Shown here: in pieces, positions 7,561 to 14,881 of the stretch | Position numbering within the stretch: the stretch's first letter is position 1 | Layout: every line of letters starts with the position of its first letter | Origin: CAYVKM01 sp964452045 | GTDB lineage: Bacteria > Calditrichota > Calditrichia > RBG-13-44-9 | Direction of reading: 5' to 3' | Assembly (NCBI GenBank): GCA_964452045.1 | Contig: CAYVKM010000062.1 | Coordinates: 1 to 22,893, forward strand | Length of the DNA stretch: 22,893 nucleotides | Translations under genes and position numbers: made by a program | Notes under the pieces: model-generated | Databases searched by the model: none | Told to the model about the DNA's origin: nothing | The model's input: only the letters and a program-made list of their open reading frames with translations

Positions 7561-7581
7561 GGGGCGGGTTTTCCCCGTCCC
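7561..7581. terminator. Hairpin between convergent genes
   Basis: GGGGCGGG (7561-7568), loop TTTTC, CCCGTCCC (7574-7581) form an 8-bp stem with one G-T pair, in the 25 bases between the stop of the DUF2911-type gene and the stop of the minus-strand esterase gene. The T-run on either side is poor, so it may act as a weak two-way terminator or transcript-end protector. Confidence 0.5.
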
Positions 7582-8330
7582 TATTTATACAGATGATCTA
7601 AAAAATAATTCATCTGTTTGTACCACCAGGGCCAATCGTGATTAACATCATATCCCCAGTAATCAAACCAGGCGGGAATATCTTTCTCCTTAAACTGTGC
7701 TTCCAGTTCTCTGGTATCGTGCACCGCTTCATTCTCCCATTTTCCCTGACCCGTACAGACAATTATGGTGCTTTTACGATACCATTCCAGGTAGGTGGGA
7801 TCGACCTGATTTTTCAGATAACTGATAGGCGAGTTATGATAAACATATTGCAGCTCGGCAGATGGTAGATGGAATTCCGGTTGATCCAGACGGTACAGAC
7901 CGCTGAGTCCGATTACACCGGCGAGGAGATCGGGATGTTTCAGGAACAGATTTACTGAATGGTATGCGCCCATGCTGCAGCCGGTGGCCATGATCCGATC
8001 CTCCGGCAACCGGCAATGTTGCCGGACAAAGGGGATCACTTCCTTGATGATATATCTGTCATAAGCCCCATATCTAGCATTCCGATCTCCCGGTAATATG
8101 GATAAATTATACCAGGTTTCCGAATCGATGCTGTCCACACTGAATAATTTGATTTTTCCTGTTTCAATAAAATTTGAAATAGCGCCGACCATACCCATAT
8201 TTTCATAATCGAAAAATCTGCCGCGTGAGGTTGGAAACACGATATAAGGCTGCCCCGCATGTCCATAGACTTTCAGTTCCATATCCTTCTGCAGATTGGG
8301 ACTCTGCCATTTGTGATATTCAATGTTCAT
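7581..8330 (-). CDS. Esterase family protein (COG4947-like alpha/beta hydrolase)
   Basis: A 249-residue serine hydrolase of the esterase-D/FrmB-like group. MELKVYGHAGQPYIVFPTS is the characteristic opening strand; the nucleophile elbow is GCSMGA with Ser119 and the base is probably His231 in DVNHDWPWW, with the acid possibly Asp205. Relatives act on carboxyl esters, but the substrate of this subgroup is unknown. There is no signal peptide, so it is expected in the cytoplasm. I use the ATG at 8330: GGGAG lies 8 bases before it and the product then begins MNIEYHKWQSPNL, as I expect for the family; an ATG at 8345 directly behind the previous stop adds 5 residues. It is the last gene of the minus-strand operon, 15 bases after the ATP-grasp gene. 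Confidence 0.85.
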   Translation of the reverse strand: MNIEYHKWQSPNLQKDMELKVYGHAGQPYIVFPTSRGRFFDYENMGMVGAISNFIETGKIKLFSVDSIDSETWYNLSILPGDRNARYGAYDRYIIKEVIPFVRQHCRLPEDRIMATGCSMGAYHSVNLFLKHPDLLAGVIGLSGLYRLDQPEFHLPSAELQYVYHNSPISYLKNQVDPTYLEWYRKSTIIVCTGQGKWENEAVHDTRELEAQFKEKDIPAWFDYWGYDVNHDWPWWYKQMNYFLDHLYK

Positions 8331-8345
8331 GCATAAAACTCCCAT

Positions 8346-9506
8346 TTAATATGTTGCCTGGATAAAGTTGGCAATTGCAAAGATATCATCCAGATATTCC
8401 GATCTGAACAGATAACCATAATTACCCAGCGCACTGCTGAATACACCGGCAATATGTTCGTGATGGACTATTTTATTTCCAAACTTCTCCAGAATGTCCT
8501 GATGAGAATGTAAATAGTTTGGGCCGGTTTTCCTTCCCGCATAGCAGACATGGTATTTTCTGGTATATGGCAGGGTAGAATTGCGGTGGACAATAAGATC
8601 GGCCCACGCCTGGTAAATATCAATATCACAGGCGAAATTGAACATATCGGTTGTGAATCCACCCGGTGGGCGCATATTAACCTCCAAAGCCACAAACTCT
8701 CCGGATTTGGTTTTAAAGAATTCCAGATGGAAGAATCTGTCCCGCACATTAAATGTCTTGACGCATTTTTTCCCGACCTGCTCCAGTTTTTTGGGGATTT
8801 TTCGCAAAGAATAGTAATAGACATTGCGATTCTCATTTACAATTTCCATGATCCCCTGACTATAGATATGAGAGGTATAAAATACGATCTTTCCCTTGCT
8901 ATCGGTGAGGCCATCGAAAGAATAAATTGTTCCATCGACAAACTCCTCCATCAAATAATCCACATTCGGTTTATTTTTAAAAAAGGTTTTTAAGTCATCG
9001 TCAGTTGAAATTTTATAGGTACTTAAGGCACCAACCCCGCTATCCGGCTTGGCCACAACCGGATAACCAACCTCCTTGATAAATTTTTTCGCCTCTGTCT
9101 GTGTTTTTACAATTCGACCGCGGGCTACCTTTACCCCGGCTTGAATAAACAGCCCTTTCATTTTCGACTTTTTTCGGATCTGGCTGATGGTGTCGGTTTT
9201 AATTCCCGGAATATTAAAATCGTCCCGCAACCTGGCCTCGGTTTCCAGCCAGTATTCATTGTGTGAATCCAGATGTTGGATCCTGCCATATTTGAAGGTA
9301 AAATATCCCAGTGCTTTCAATAATTCATCGTAGTTGTGCATATCCGGGACCCGATAGTACTCGGTCATTACCCCTCTCAACTCCGGCTTGAGATTGTCAT
9401 AGGATTCGTCACCCAGTCCCAGCACATTTGCCCCCGTTGCTCTCAAGGCCTTACAGAATTGATAATAGTGAGCTGGAAAATGAGGTGACAGATACACCAC
9501 ATTCAT
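8346..9506 (-). CDS. ATP-grasp domain ligase
   Basis: A 386-residue ATP-grasp enzyme, a class that activates a carboxylate as an acyl phosphate and joins it to an amine, thiol or similar group. The N-terminal region (about 1-100) is a Rossmann-like pre-ATP-grasp domain starting MNVVYLSPHFP. The ATP-binding part has Lys153 in GYPVVAKPDSGVGA, the MEEFVDG stretch that contacts adenine, Glu262 in HLEFF, and Glu275/Asn277/Arg279 in LEVNMRPPGG, the metal and phosphate site. The layout resembles carbamoyl-phosphate-synthase-like and peptide ligases; no substrate can be named. The ATG at 9506 follows AGAGG by 8 bases; the frame is open two codons further to a TTG. The esterase gene follows 15 bases later, so the two are probably made together. 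Confidence 0.88.
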   Translation of the reverse strand: MNVVYLSPHFPAHYYQFCKALRATGANVLGLGDESYDNLKPELRGVMTEYYRVPDMHNYDELLKALGYFTFKYGRIQHLDSHNEYWLETEARLRDDFNIPGIKTDTISQIRKKSKMKGLFIQAGVKVARGRIVKTQTEAKKFIKEVGYPVVAKPDSGVGALSTYKISTDDDLKTFFKNKPNVDYLMEEFVDGTIYSFDGLTDSKGKIVFYTSHIYSQGIMEIVNENRNVYYYSLRKIPKKLEQVGKKCVKTFNVRDRFFHLEFFKTKSGEFVALEVNMRPPGGFTTDMFNFACDIDIYQAWADLIVHRNSTLPYTRKYHVCYAGRKTGPNYLHSHQDILEKFGNKIVHHEHIAGVFSSALGNYGYLFRSEYLDDIFAIANFIQATY

Positions 9507-9549
9507 GAACAATTCCTCTTAGTTAAAAGATTTATCCTGAAATGAAAAT

Positions 9550-11247
9550 TTAAATGTTTTTTACTTTCAGTCTTGGAAATTGATTAAGTACCAAGGCAAT
9601 CAGAATAACTGCCAGACAACCGATCACATTATACCAGAGAAAGGTGATACCAGTAAAAAAGAAACAGAACAGGACAATCAATTCGGCAATAATAGCCGCA
9701 TAAAATGTCGCTGTTCCCCGGATGAACTTCATATAGAATCCCACCAGAAAGATTCCCAAAATTGTCCCATAAAAAAGAGAACCAACTATATTAACAGCCT
9801 CGATCAGGGAACCCAACCGGCTGGCCGTTTCTGCCAGCAGAATGGCGTAAATTCCCCAGAAAAGGGTGGCTATCCTTGAAACGAGTAAATAATGGCGATC
9901 ATCTTTGTTTGTTTTTATCAATCTCTTGTAAATATCGACTACCGTGGTCGAAGCAAGGGCATTAAGTTCGGACGCAGTGGAGGACATAGATGCGGCGAAT
10001 ATCACTGCCAGTACTAACCCGATAACCCCAACCGGTAAATATTTAACCACAAATGAGAGGAAGATATAATTGGTATCGCTGGTATCCATGCCGGGGTCAT
10101 TTTTCTTCATGAGCTGGATACCCTGGTTCCGGATGGCATCAGCTTCCGACTTAATATTTTGCAGCTGCTGATTGGCCTGTTCGATCCTGCCATCCTCACC
10201 GGACCGAAAAGCAGTAATCAGGTTACGGACCTCGGCCCGTTTTTGCTGGGAAATCTCCTCATATTTTTGTTCCACATTCTGATATTCCGCAGCAAGCGGA
10301 CTGGACTGTATTTTTTGAACTTCAACCGAATTAAAAAAGAGGGGCGGAGTTTGAAATTGATAGAAAACGAAAAGAATTGCCCCTAAAAATAGAATGGAAA
10401 ATTGCATAGGAATTTTTACCATTCCATTAATTAATAGAGCCAGGCGACTCTGACCGATTGACCGGGCTGTCAGGTATCTCTGCACCTGCGATTGATCCGT
10501 ACCAAAATAGGAAAGCTGTAAAAATAATCCTCCCAATATCCCGGACCAGATGGTATAACGATTACCCAAATCGAATTTCAAATCGATGATATTGATTTTC
10601 CCCATTTTCCCGGCCACCTGAACAGCTTCGAGCAGTGAAACATCCTTGGGTAACAGATACAGAATCACAAAAAATGCAGTCAGCATGCCCAGGGTGATAA
10701 TAAACATTTGCTGGAAATGCGTCCAGCTCACTGCCTTAGTGCCGCCGGATGTAGTATAGATGATAACTAAAGTGCCAATGATGAAATTCGTAAAGAACAG
10801 ATTCCAGCCGAGCAGGATGGAAAGTATAAGCGAAGGTGCAAATATGGTTAATCCTGCTGCAAGTCCTCTCTGGGTAAGGAAAAGAAGGGCCGCCAATGAT
10901 CTGGTTTTTACATCGAACCGATTTTCCAGATATTCATAGGCGGTGTATACTTTTAGCTTGTGGTACAGTGGAACGGCAGTAATCGACAGGATGATCATGG
11001 CAATGGGAAGACCAAGATAAAACTGGACAAAACGCATTCCATCCACATAGGCCTGTCCGGGAGCAGAAAGAAAGGTAATGGCACTTGCCTGGGTAGCCAT
11101 AATCGAGAGTAACACCGGCAACCAGCGCATTTTCCGGTCTGCCAGTAAATACCCTTCGATATTTTTACTTCCCCGTCCTTTATATACTCCGTAGGAGACA
11201 ATAAAAACAAGAGATGTTATTAAAATAATCCAGTCTAATGTCTGCAT
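9550..11247 (-). CDS. Sodium/solute symporter (SSS family)
   Basis: A 565-residue inner-membrane transporter of the sodium:solute symporter family (SLC5 in animals). It has about 13 hydrophobic helices, the conserved early segment SIMATQASAITFLSAPGQAYVDG, the TTSGGTKAVSWTHFQQ stretch and the signature YFGTDQSQVQRYLTARS at about 247-263. In place of a short loop there is a charged, helical insertion at about 304-390 (repeated Q, E, K, R residues) between two membrane segments; such a loop is seen in some FCB-group members. The substrate could be a sugar, amino acid or related solute. AGGA lies almost directly before the ATG, an unusually short spacing. DinB precedes it by 55 bases and the ATP-grasp gene follows 43 bases later. 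Confidence 0.92.
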   Translation of the reverse strand: MQTLDWIILITSLVFIVSYGVYKGRGSKNIEGYLLADRKMRWLPVLLSIMATQASAITFLSAPGQAYVDGMRFVQFYLGLPIAMIILSITAVPLYHKLKVYTAYEYLENRFDVKTRSLAALLFLTQRGLAAGLTIFAPSLILSILLGWNLFFTNFIIGTLVIIYTTSGGTKAVSWTHFQQMFIITLGMLTAFFVILYLLPKDVSLLEAVQVAGKMGKINIIDLKFDLGNRYTIWSGILGGLFLQLSYFGTDQSQVQRYLTARSIGQSRLALLINGMVKIPMQFSILFLGAILFVFYQFQTPPLFFNSVEVQKIQSSPLAAEYQNVEQKYEEISQQKRAEVRNLITAFRSGEDGRIEQANQQLQNIKSEADAIRNQGIQLMKKNDPGMDTSDTNYIFLSFVVKYLPVGVIGLVLAVIFAASMSSTASELNALASTTVVDIYKRLIKTNKDDRHYLLVSRIATLFWGIYAILLAETASRLGSLIEAVNIVGSLFYGTILGIFLVGFYMKFIRGTATFYAAIIAELIVLFCFFFTGITFLWYNVIGCLAVILIALVLNQFPRLKVKNI

Positions 11248-11302
11248 ATCCTGAAACAGTGTTAAAAATTACGATTCCGAAGAAATATCGATGAGCTTGT
11301 GG

Positions 11303-11782
11303 TTATCGTATCCAGATACCAAAAATTTTGCGCAGCAGTACCATTTCGCCCAGATGATAGGCGTTGTGATCGGCCACCAGCAGTGCTTCCCGAAGAATAT
11401 TTTGTCCCGATCCGTGTGGAATATTTGAGTACAAATTAACGGAGGGATTCTTGACCAGGGCTTGCATATTCTTCAAATCCCGCAGAAATAGATTTACGCT
11501 ATTGTCCCAGGAATCTTTATCGGGTGGCTCCTCCTGTTTCGGCCAATAATCATCCGGCCAACTGGGAGAGACATACTTTGGGTTTCGGCAGAATTCCAGA
11601 ATGTCCCATTGGGCAAGTCGCATATGTTCCAGTAACTGCCATGCGGTATAGGGTAAGCCGGGAAACTCCTTTCCCTGGTAATCTTCCGGAAAATTTGCAA
11701 TCGCATCCTCGAATGATACATGCGCTCCCTTACCCTGCAGGACGTAGAGCAGCCTTTCTCTTAAAATCTTTTCTTTGTCCAT
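11303..11782 (-). CDS. DinB family (DinB/YfiT-fold) protein
   Basis: A 159-residue four-helix-bundle protein of the DinB superfamily. The metal-binding histidine triad is visible: His53 in QLLEHMRLAQW, and His139 and His143 in ADHNAYHLGEM. Superfamily members include metal-dependent thiol S-transferases such as the bacillithiol transferase BstA and mycothiol-dependent enzymes, although many are uncharacterised and the name is historical (it is not a DNA polymerase). The protein should be cytoplasmic. The ATG has no clear ribosome site. It sits between the 47-aa membrane protein gene and the symporter gene. The company of a PIG-L deacetylase, the family that also contains BshB and Mca of low-molecular-weight thiol pathways, is suggestive but not proof of a link. 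Confidence 0.85.
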   Translation of the reverse strand: MDKEKILRERLLYVLQGKGAHVSFEDAIANFPEDYQGKEFPGLPYTAWQLLEHMRLAQWDILEFCRNPKYVSPSWPDDYWPKQEEPPDKDSWDNSVNLFLRDLKNMQALVKNPSVNLYSNIPHGSGQNILREALLVADHNAYHLGEMVLLRKIFGIWIR

Positions 11783-11854
11783 AATATTACGCTTTCGAAT
11801 TAGGTGATTGTTGGTTCATAAATTTTATTTGATGGAATTTTTATCAGTCCAAAA

Positions 11855-11998
11855 TTATTCAAAGATTTTAGTCAAGGCATAAGCGAACAGGATGAAGAAC
11901 AGTAAGTTTGAGATCACCAGAATATACCACGCTTTCCAGGTTTTGAACAGGGGAGGTTTTTCCATGCTATCTGGTTTAGTTTGGTTACTTTGAGGCAT
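11855..11998 (-). CDS. Small single-span membrane protein, 47 aa
   Basis: A short gene that is easily missed. Its product begins MPQSNQTKPDSMEKPPLF, continues KTWKAWYILVIS and then a hydrophobic segment NLLFFILFAYALTKIF to the end, giving one membrane helix at about residues 23-44 with the lysine-bearing N-terminus probably inside. The start overlaps the 3' end of the PIG-L gene by 14 bases and GGGGAG lies 4 bases before the ATG, the arrangement expected for translational coupling; an in-frame second ATG at residue 12 is an alternative. No function is known to me. Its position between the secreted deacetylase and the symporter suggests a small partner of one of them. Confidence 0.72.
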   Translation of the reverse strand: MPQSNQTKPDSMEKPPLFKTWKAWYILVISNLLFFILFAYALTKIFE

Positions 11999-14480
11999 GG
12001 TTCTCCCCGGCTGAAATTAAATTGACGAAAAGTCTGAAAGCTCCCGGAACGCCCGCAGGCAACTGTCTGAAAAAAGAATAGCCGGTATAAATAAAAGTAC
12101 CGTTTCCATATTTGGTGATTAACAGTCCACCAGTTTTTGGTTTTTCTCCCGGATCATTGCAGGCCAGTGGGGTTTCATATTTAGGATCCCATTTATCCGC
12201 GAAGTAAAGTCCCCGCTCCTGCACCCAACCGCTAAAATCAGTTTCTGTGATCTTCTCCGGATAATTAAGAACCGGATGATCGGGTAACAGAAGAGTAACC
12301 GGAGCATCTTCCACGGTGACCCGGTCATGCGAAATATCGAAATTATAGGGACCCAAATTGTCCATCACCAGATTGCGGGTAACGTTGTATTGCATCAGCA
12401 ATGTTCCACCCTGATAAACGTAGTTTAACAAGGTGCTTTGTTTATACTTTAACCAATTATCGGTGTTATAAGCTCGGATTCCGGTGATGACCGCATCAAA
12501 GTGGGATAAATTTTCCGCATTAATATCAGACTCATTGAGCAAGCTTACCTGATAACCAGCCTGGGTAAGTAACGGAGGAATATCATCACCCGGTCCCATA
12601 ATGTAGCCGATTTGTTTATCTGCGGTTGCCAGATCTACCCGAACCAGTTTGGCTTGGGCTTCCTGCAAAACCGCCTGCACAGGGATGTGTGGGTGATTGA
12701 TTTCCTCCATATCAAAGTCATATGATATGCCGCCGATTGATAAATTGGCGGAAATTGTGCTCTCGTTCATGTTCTCTGGTGGTGTCACAGTAAACCGGAT
12801 ATTTGTCTGATTCCCTTTTTCTTTAAGCTGAAAGCGCTGTTGGGCAGGTGTCACCCTCCAGTTTTCCGGAAGATTCAGACTTACCGTTCCGCTTAGTGGA
12901 CCAGTCAGATTCTTAACCTGGACTTTTATCTCTTTACTGCTATGGTCCGGAAAAACGTATACCACTTCATCAAAATGTACTGTTGCCGGCGGGGTGATCA
13001 ATACCTGTCGATATTGTTCGCCTTCTACCGGATCGGTCCATTCGTACATCACCGGTACTTCATATTCCAATATCTGATCCTGGCTTTGTATATAAAACTT
13101 TGCGGTCAATGCCGGTGGATTCTCGGCCAGACCAATCATTTCCGGACGAGTACTTTTTAAATCATCGTAATATTTATTGCCCCTTAACCAGTAGGGAATT
13201 GAAAAGTTCTCCTTTTCCGGGATTTTCAAACTGGTTGAAATAGAAAAAATTCTGTTATCAGGGAGCTGGGCCGATATCGTGGTATCGCTGCCATTAACAC
13301 TGAACGCGACTTTGTCAAGTTTTAGAGGAAAGTCCGATCTGTTAAGGGCACTTATTTTCAGGGAAAGAGTTCCTCCCGGAGTAACAAAATATTCTGTGGC
13401 ACTGGCTTCCAGCCATAAGCCGGCGCAGGATTGGATAATATTCAGAAGTTCCGCCTTCTTCTTCCTGATCGAGTAATTTGGGGCACTTTTCTCATACTCT
13501 CCATATAACTTTAGCAAGGCCGGCAAACTCCCGGCCGGATTTTCGGGATGGTAATTATCAAGAATTCTCTGTATCTCAAGGTTAAATTCAGCGCCATCTA
13601 TCATGCGGCTCCAGCCAAGATCAACTCCCTCAAAAATATCTTTGCTTGCAGGATCCCCGGCCAGAAGCTGAAAATATTCCCGGTACTCGCCCCGGCGACT
13701 GGCGGCACCAAAACCCTGGCTTTTATGCATACTCCGGCTTTGGGCGGCTATCTCGCCATAGGATTTTCCCAAAAGCGGGTTATAACTGCCAAGGTCCACA
13801 AAGGGAATTGAGGTAGTATCGATGTTCATCTGCTTAAGGGCAGGACGCCAGGTATTCCATAATACCCTTTTGGGTTGCCAGGTATCCACATATTTTAACT
13901 GATCGGGAAATTGTTGGGGATCTCCCGCGGCTTTAAAGGCTTCCAGTGCGAGAATTGCCGAAGCCCGGTGATGACCGTGTCCGCCGACATCCGGGGTAAA
14001 CCGGGTAAGAATGATATCGGGTCGGAAATTCCGGATAATCCAGACCATATCCCAGAGAACCTTATCTTTTCCCCATATTTCAATTGATTCTTCGGGTGAT
14101 TTGGAATAGCCAAAATCGACGGCACGGGTAAAGAATTGTTCGGCCCCATCAATTCTCCGGGCGGCCAGGAGTTCCTGTGTCCTCAACACTCCCAGCATCT
14201 CACCCTGTTCGGGGCCAATCAGGTTTTGTCCTCCGGAACCCCGGGTAAGCGCCAGATAGCCGGTCCGGACAAGCTTTCCTTTGGAGAGATATGCCAGCAG
14301 AGCGGTGTTTTCATCATCAGGATGGGCGGCAATGTAAAGGACGCTCCCAAGTACCTGCAATTTTTTTATGGCTAATTCTATTTCCGCCGCATCCATATTT
14401 CGGGCAGGAGCGGCTGACAATTGAGAGAAAAAGACCGGAAGAATCAGTAAAAATATATAATGACGAAAAAACTTGTTCAT
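11985..14480 (-). CDS. Secreted PIG-L (LmbE-like) family deacetylase, large form
   Basis: An 831-residue exported protein. Residues 1-24 (MNKFFRHYIFLLILPVFFSQ, then LSAA) are a Sec signal peptide. The PIG-L domain spans about 40-300, with the zinc motif AHPDDEN (His53, Asp55, Asp56) and the second metal site GGHGHHRAS (His168-His171). PIG-L enzymes remove acetyl groups from N-acetylglucosamine-type substrates or cleave related amides. The middle third (about 380-620) is beta-rich, with Ig/NEW3-like segments; the last 200 residues, with AVITGIRAYNTDNWL and GGTLLMQYN, look like a class-I glutamine-amidotransferase-like fold without an evident catalytic cysteine. The frame is open to 14558, but the ATG at 14480 restores a proper signal peptide. 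It probably acts outside the inner membrane and leads the minus-strand operon. Confidence 0.85.
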   Translation of the reverse strand: MNKFFRHYIFLLILPVFFSQLSAAPARNMDAAEIELAIKKLQVLGSVLYIAAHPDDENTALLAYLSKGKLVRTGYLALTRGSGGQNLIGPEQGEMLGVLRTQELLAARRIDGAEQFFTRAVDFGYSKSPEESIEIWGKDKVLWDMVWIIRNFRPDIILTRFTPDVGGHGHHRASAILALEAFKAAGDPQQFPDQLKYVDTWQPKRVLWNTWRPALKQMNIDTTSIPFVDLGSYNPLLGKSYGEIAAQSRSMHKSQGFGAASRRGEYREYFQLLAGDPASKDIFEGVDLGWSRMIDGAEFNLEIQRILDNYHPENPAGSLPALLKLYGEYEKSAPNYSIRKKKAELLNIIQSCAGLWLEASATEYFVTPGGTLSLKISALNRSDFPLKLDKVAFSVNGSDTTISAQLPDNRIFSISTSLKIPEKENFSIPYWLRGNKYYDDLKSTRPEMIGLAENPPALTAKFYIQSQDQILEYEVPVMYEWTDPVEGEQYRQVLITPPATVHFDEVVYVFPDHSSKEIKVQVKNLTGPLSGTVSLNLPENWRVTPAQQRFQLKEKGNQTNIRFTVTPPENMNESTISANLSIGGISYDFDMEEINHPHIPVQAVLQEAQAKLVRVDLATADKQIGYIMGPGDDIPPLLTQAGYQVSLLNESDINAENLSHFDAVITGIRAYNTDNWLKYKQSTLLNYVYQGGTLLMQYNVTRNLVMDNLGPYNFDISHDRVTVEDAPVTLLLPDHPVLNYPEKITETDFSGWVQERGLYFADKWDPKYETPLACNDPGEKPKTGGLLITKYGNGTFIYTGYSFFRQLPAGVPGAFRLFVNLISAGENHASK

Positions 14481-14612
14481 ATCGATAAACCCATAATATT
14501 GTGAATTAAAAATTCCGAAACCTGAATGTTTAGGTATAAAAAATGGGGAATGAAACACTTAACTGAAATCTATCTGAATGCATCAAGTTTCGATAAAATA
14601 ATATTGGGACAT

Positions 14613-14641
14613 AATAAAACAAAATATTTGGACAGAGTCAA
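14613..14641 (-). promoter_or_regulatory. Possible promoter of the PIG-L operon
   Basis: On the minus strand TTGACT (14641-14636) is followed after 17 bases by TTTATT (14618-14613). The -35 is good, the -10 weak. It would give a leader of about 125 bases before the PIG-L ATG at 14480. Confidence 0.35.
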
Positions 14642-14683
14642 TTGAGAATTAGCCGGTGATCTATTTTTATTTGCTTGCTGTGG

Positions 14684-14715
14684 TGAAATATTCACACCTG
14701 TGATGTGAGCTCACA
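14684..14715. promoter_or_regulatory. Operator-like array of TGTGA inverted repeats
   Basis: Three overlapping inverted repeats follow each other: GTGAA-ATA-TTCAC (14684-14696), TCACA-CC-TGTGA (14692-14703), and the perfect 12-base palindrome TGTGA-GC-TCACA (14704-14715). They lie in the divergent region between the PIG-L operon and the lipoprotein gene at 14882, so a dimeric regulator bound here could affect either. TGTGA/TCACA half-sites are those of CRP/FNR-type regulators, but the 2-base centres are shorter than the classical 6, so the binding protein is open. The rest of 14481-14881 is A/T-rich with nothing else I can support. Confidence 0.5.
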
Positions 14716-14881
14716 CTTTTTTCGGCTATTCAGAGATTCTTTATCAATATATAATATCTTAATAATTAATGGCTTGAGTCGATATTATATCTATCTGGCA
14801 TGGTTTCTGTAAAATCTGGATCGGATGTGAAGCGCTGTACAGTGAAACGGATTTCCAAAACTTTTTAAGGAGGAAAGAATC

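Noticed and set aside
8550..8993. Plus-strand frame of 147 codons
   Set aside because: It lies opposite the ATP-grasp motifs and has no ribosome site.
14796..14812. TGGCATGGTTTCTGTA as a sigma54 promoter
   Set aside because: The -24 part is good but the obligatory GC of the -12 part is missing (TG instead), so I do not call it, although a sigma54 activator is encoded in the window.
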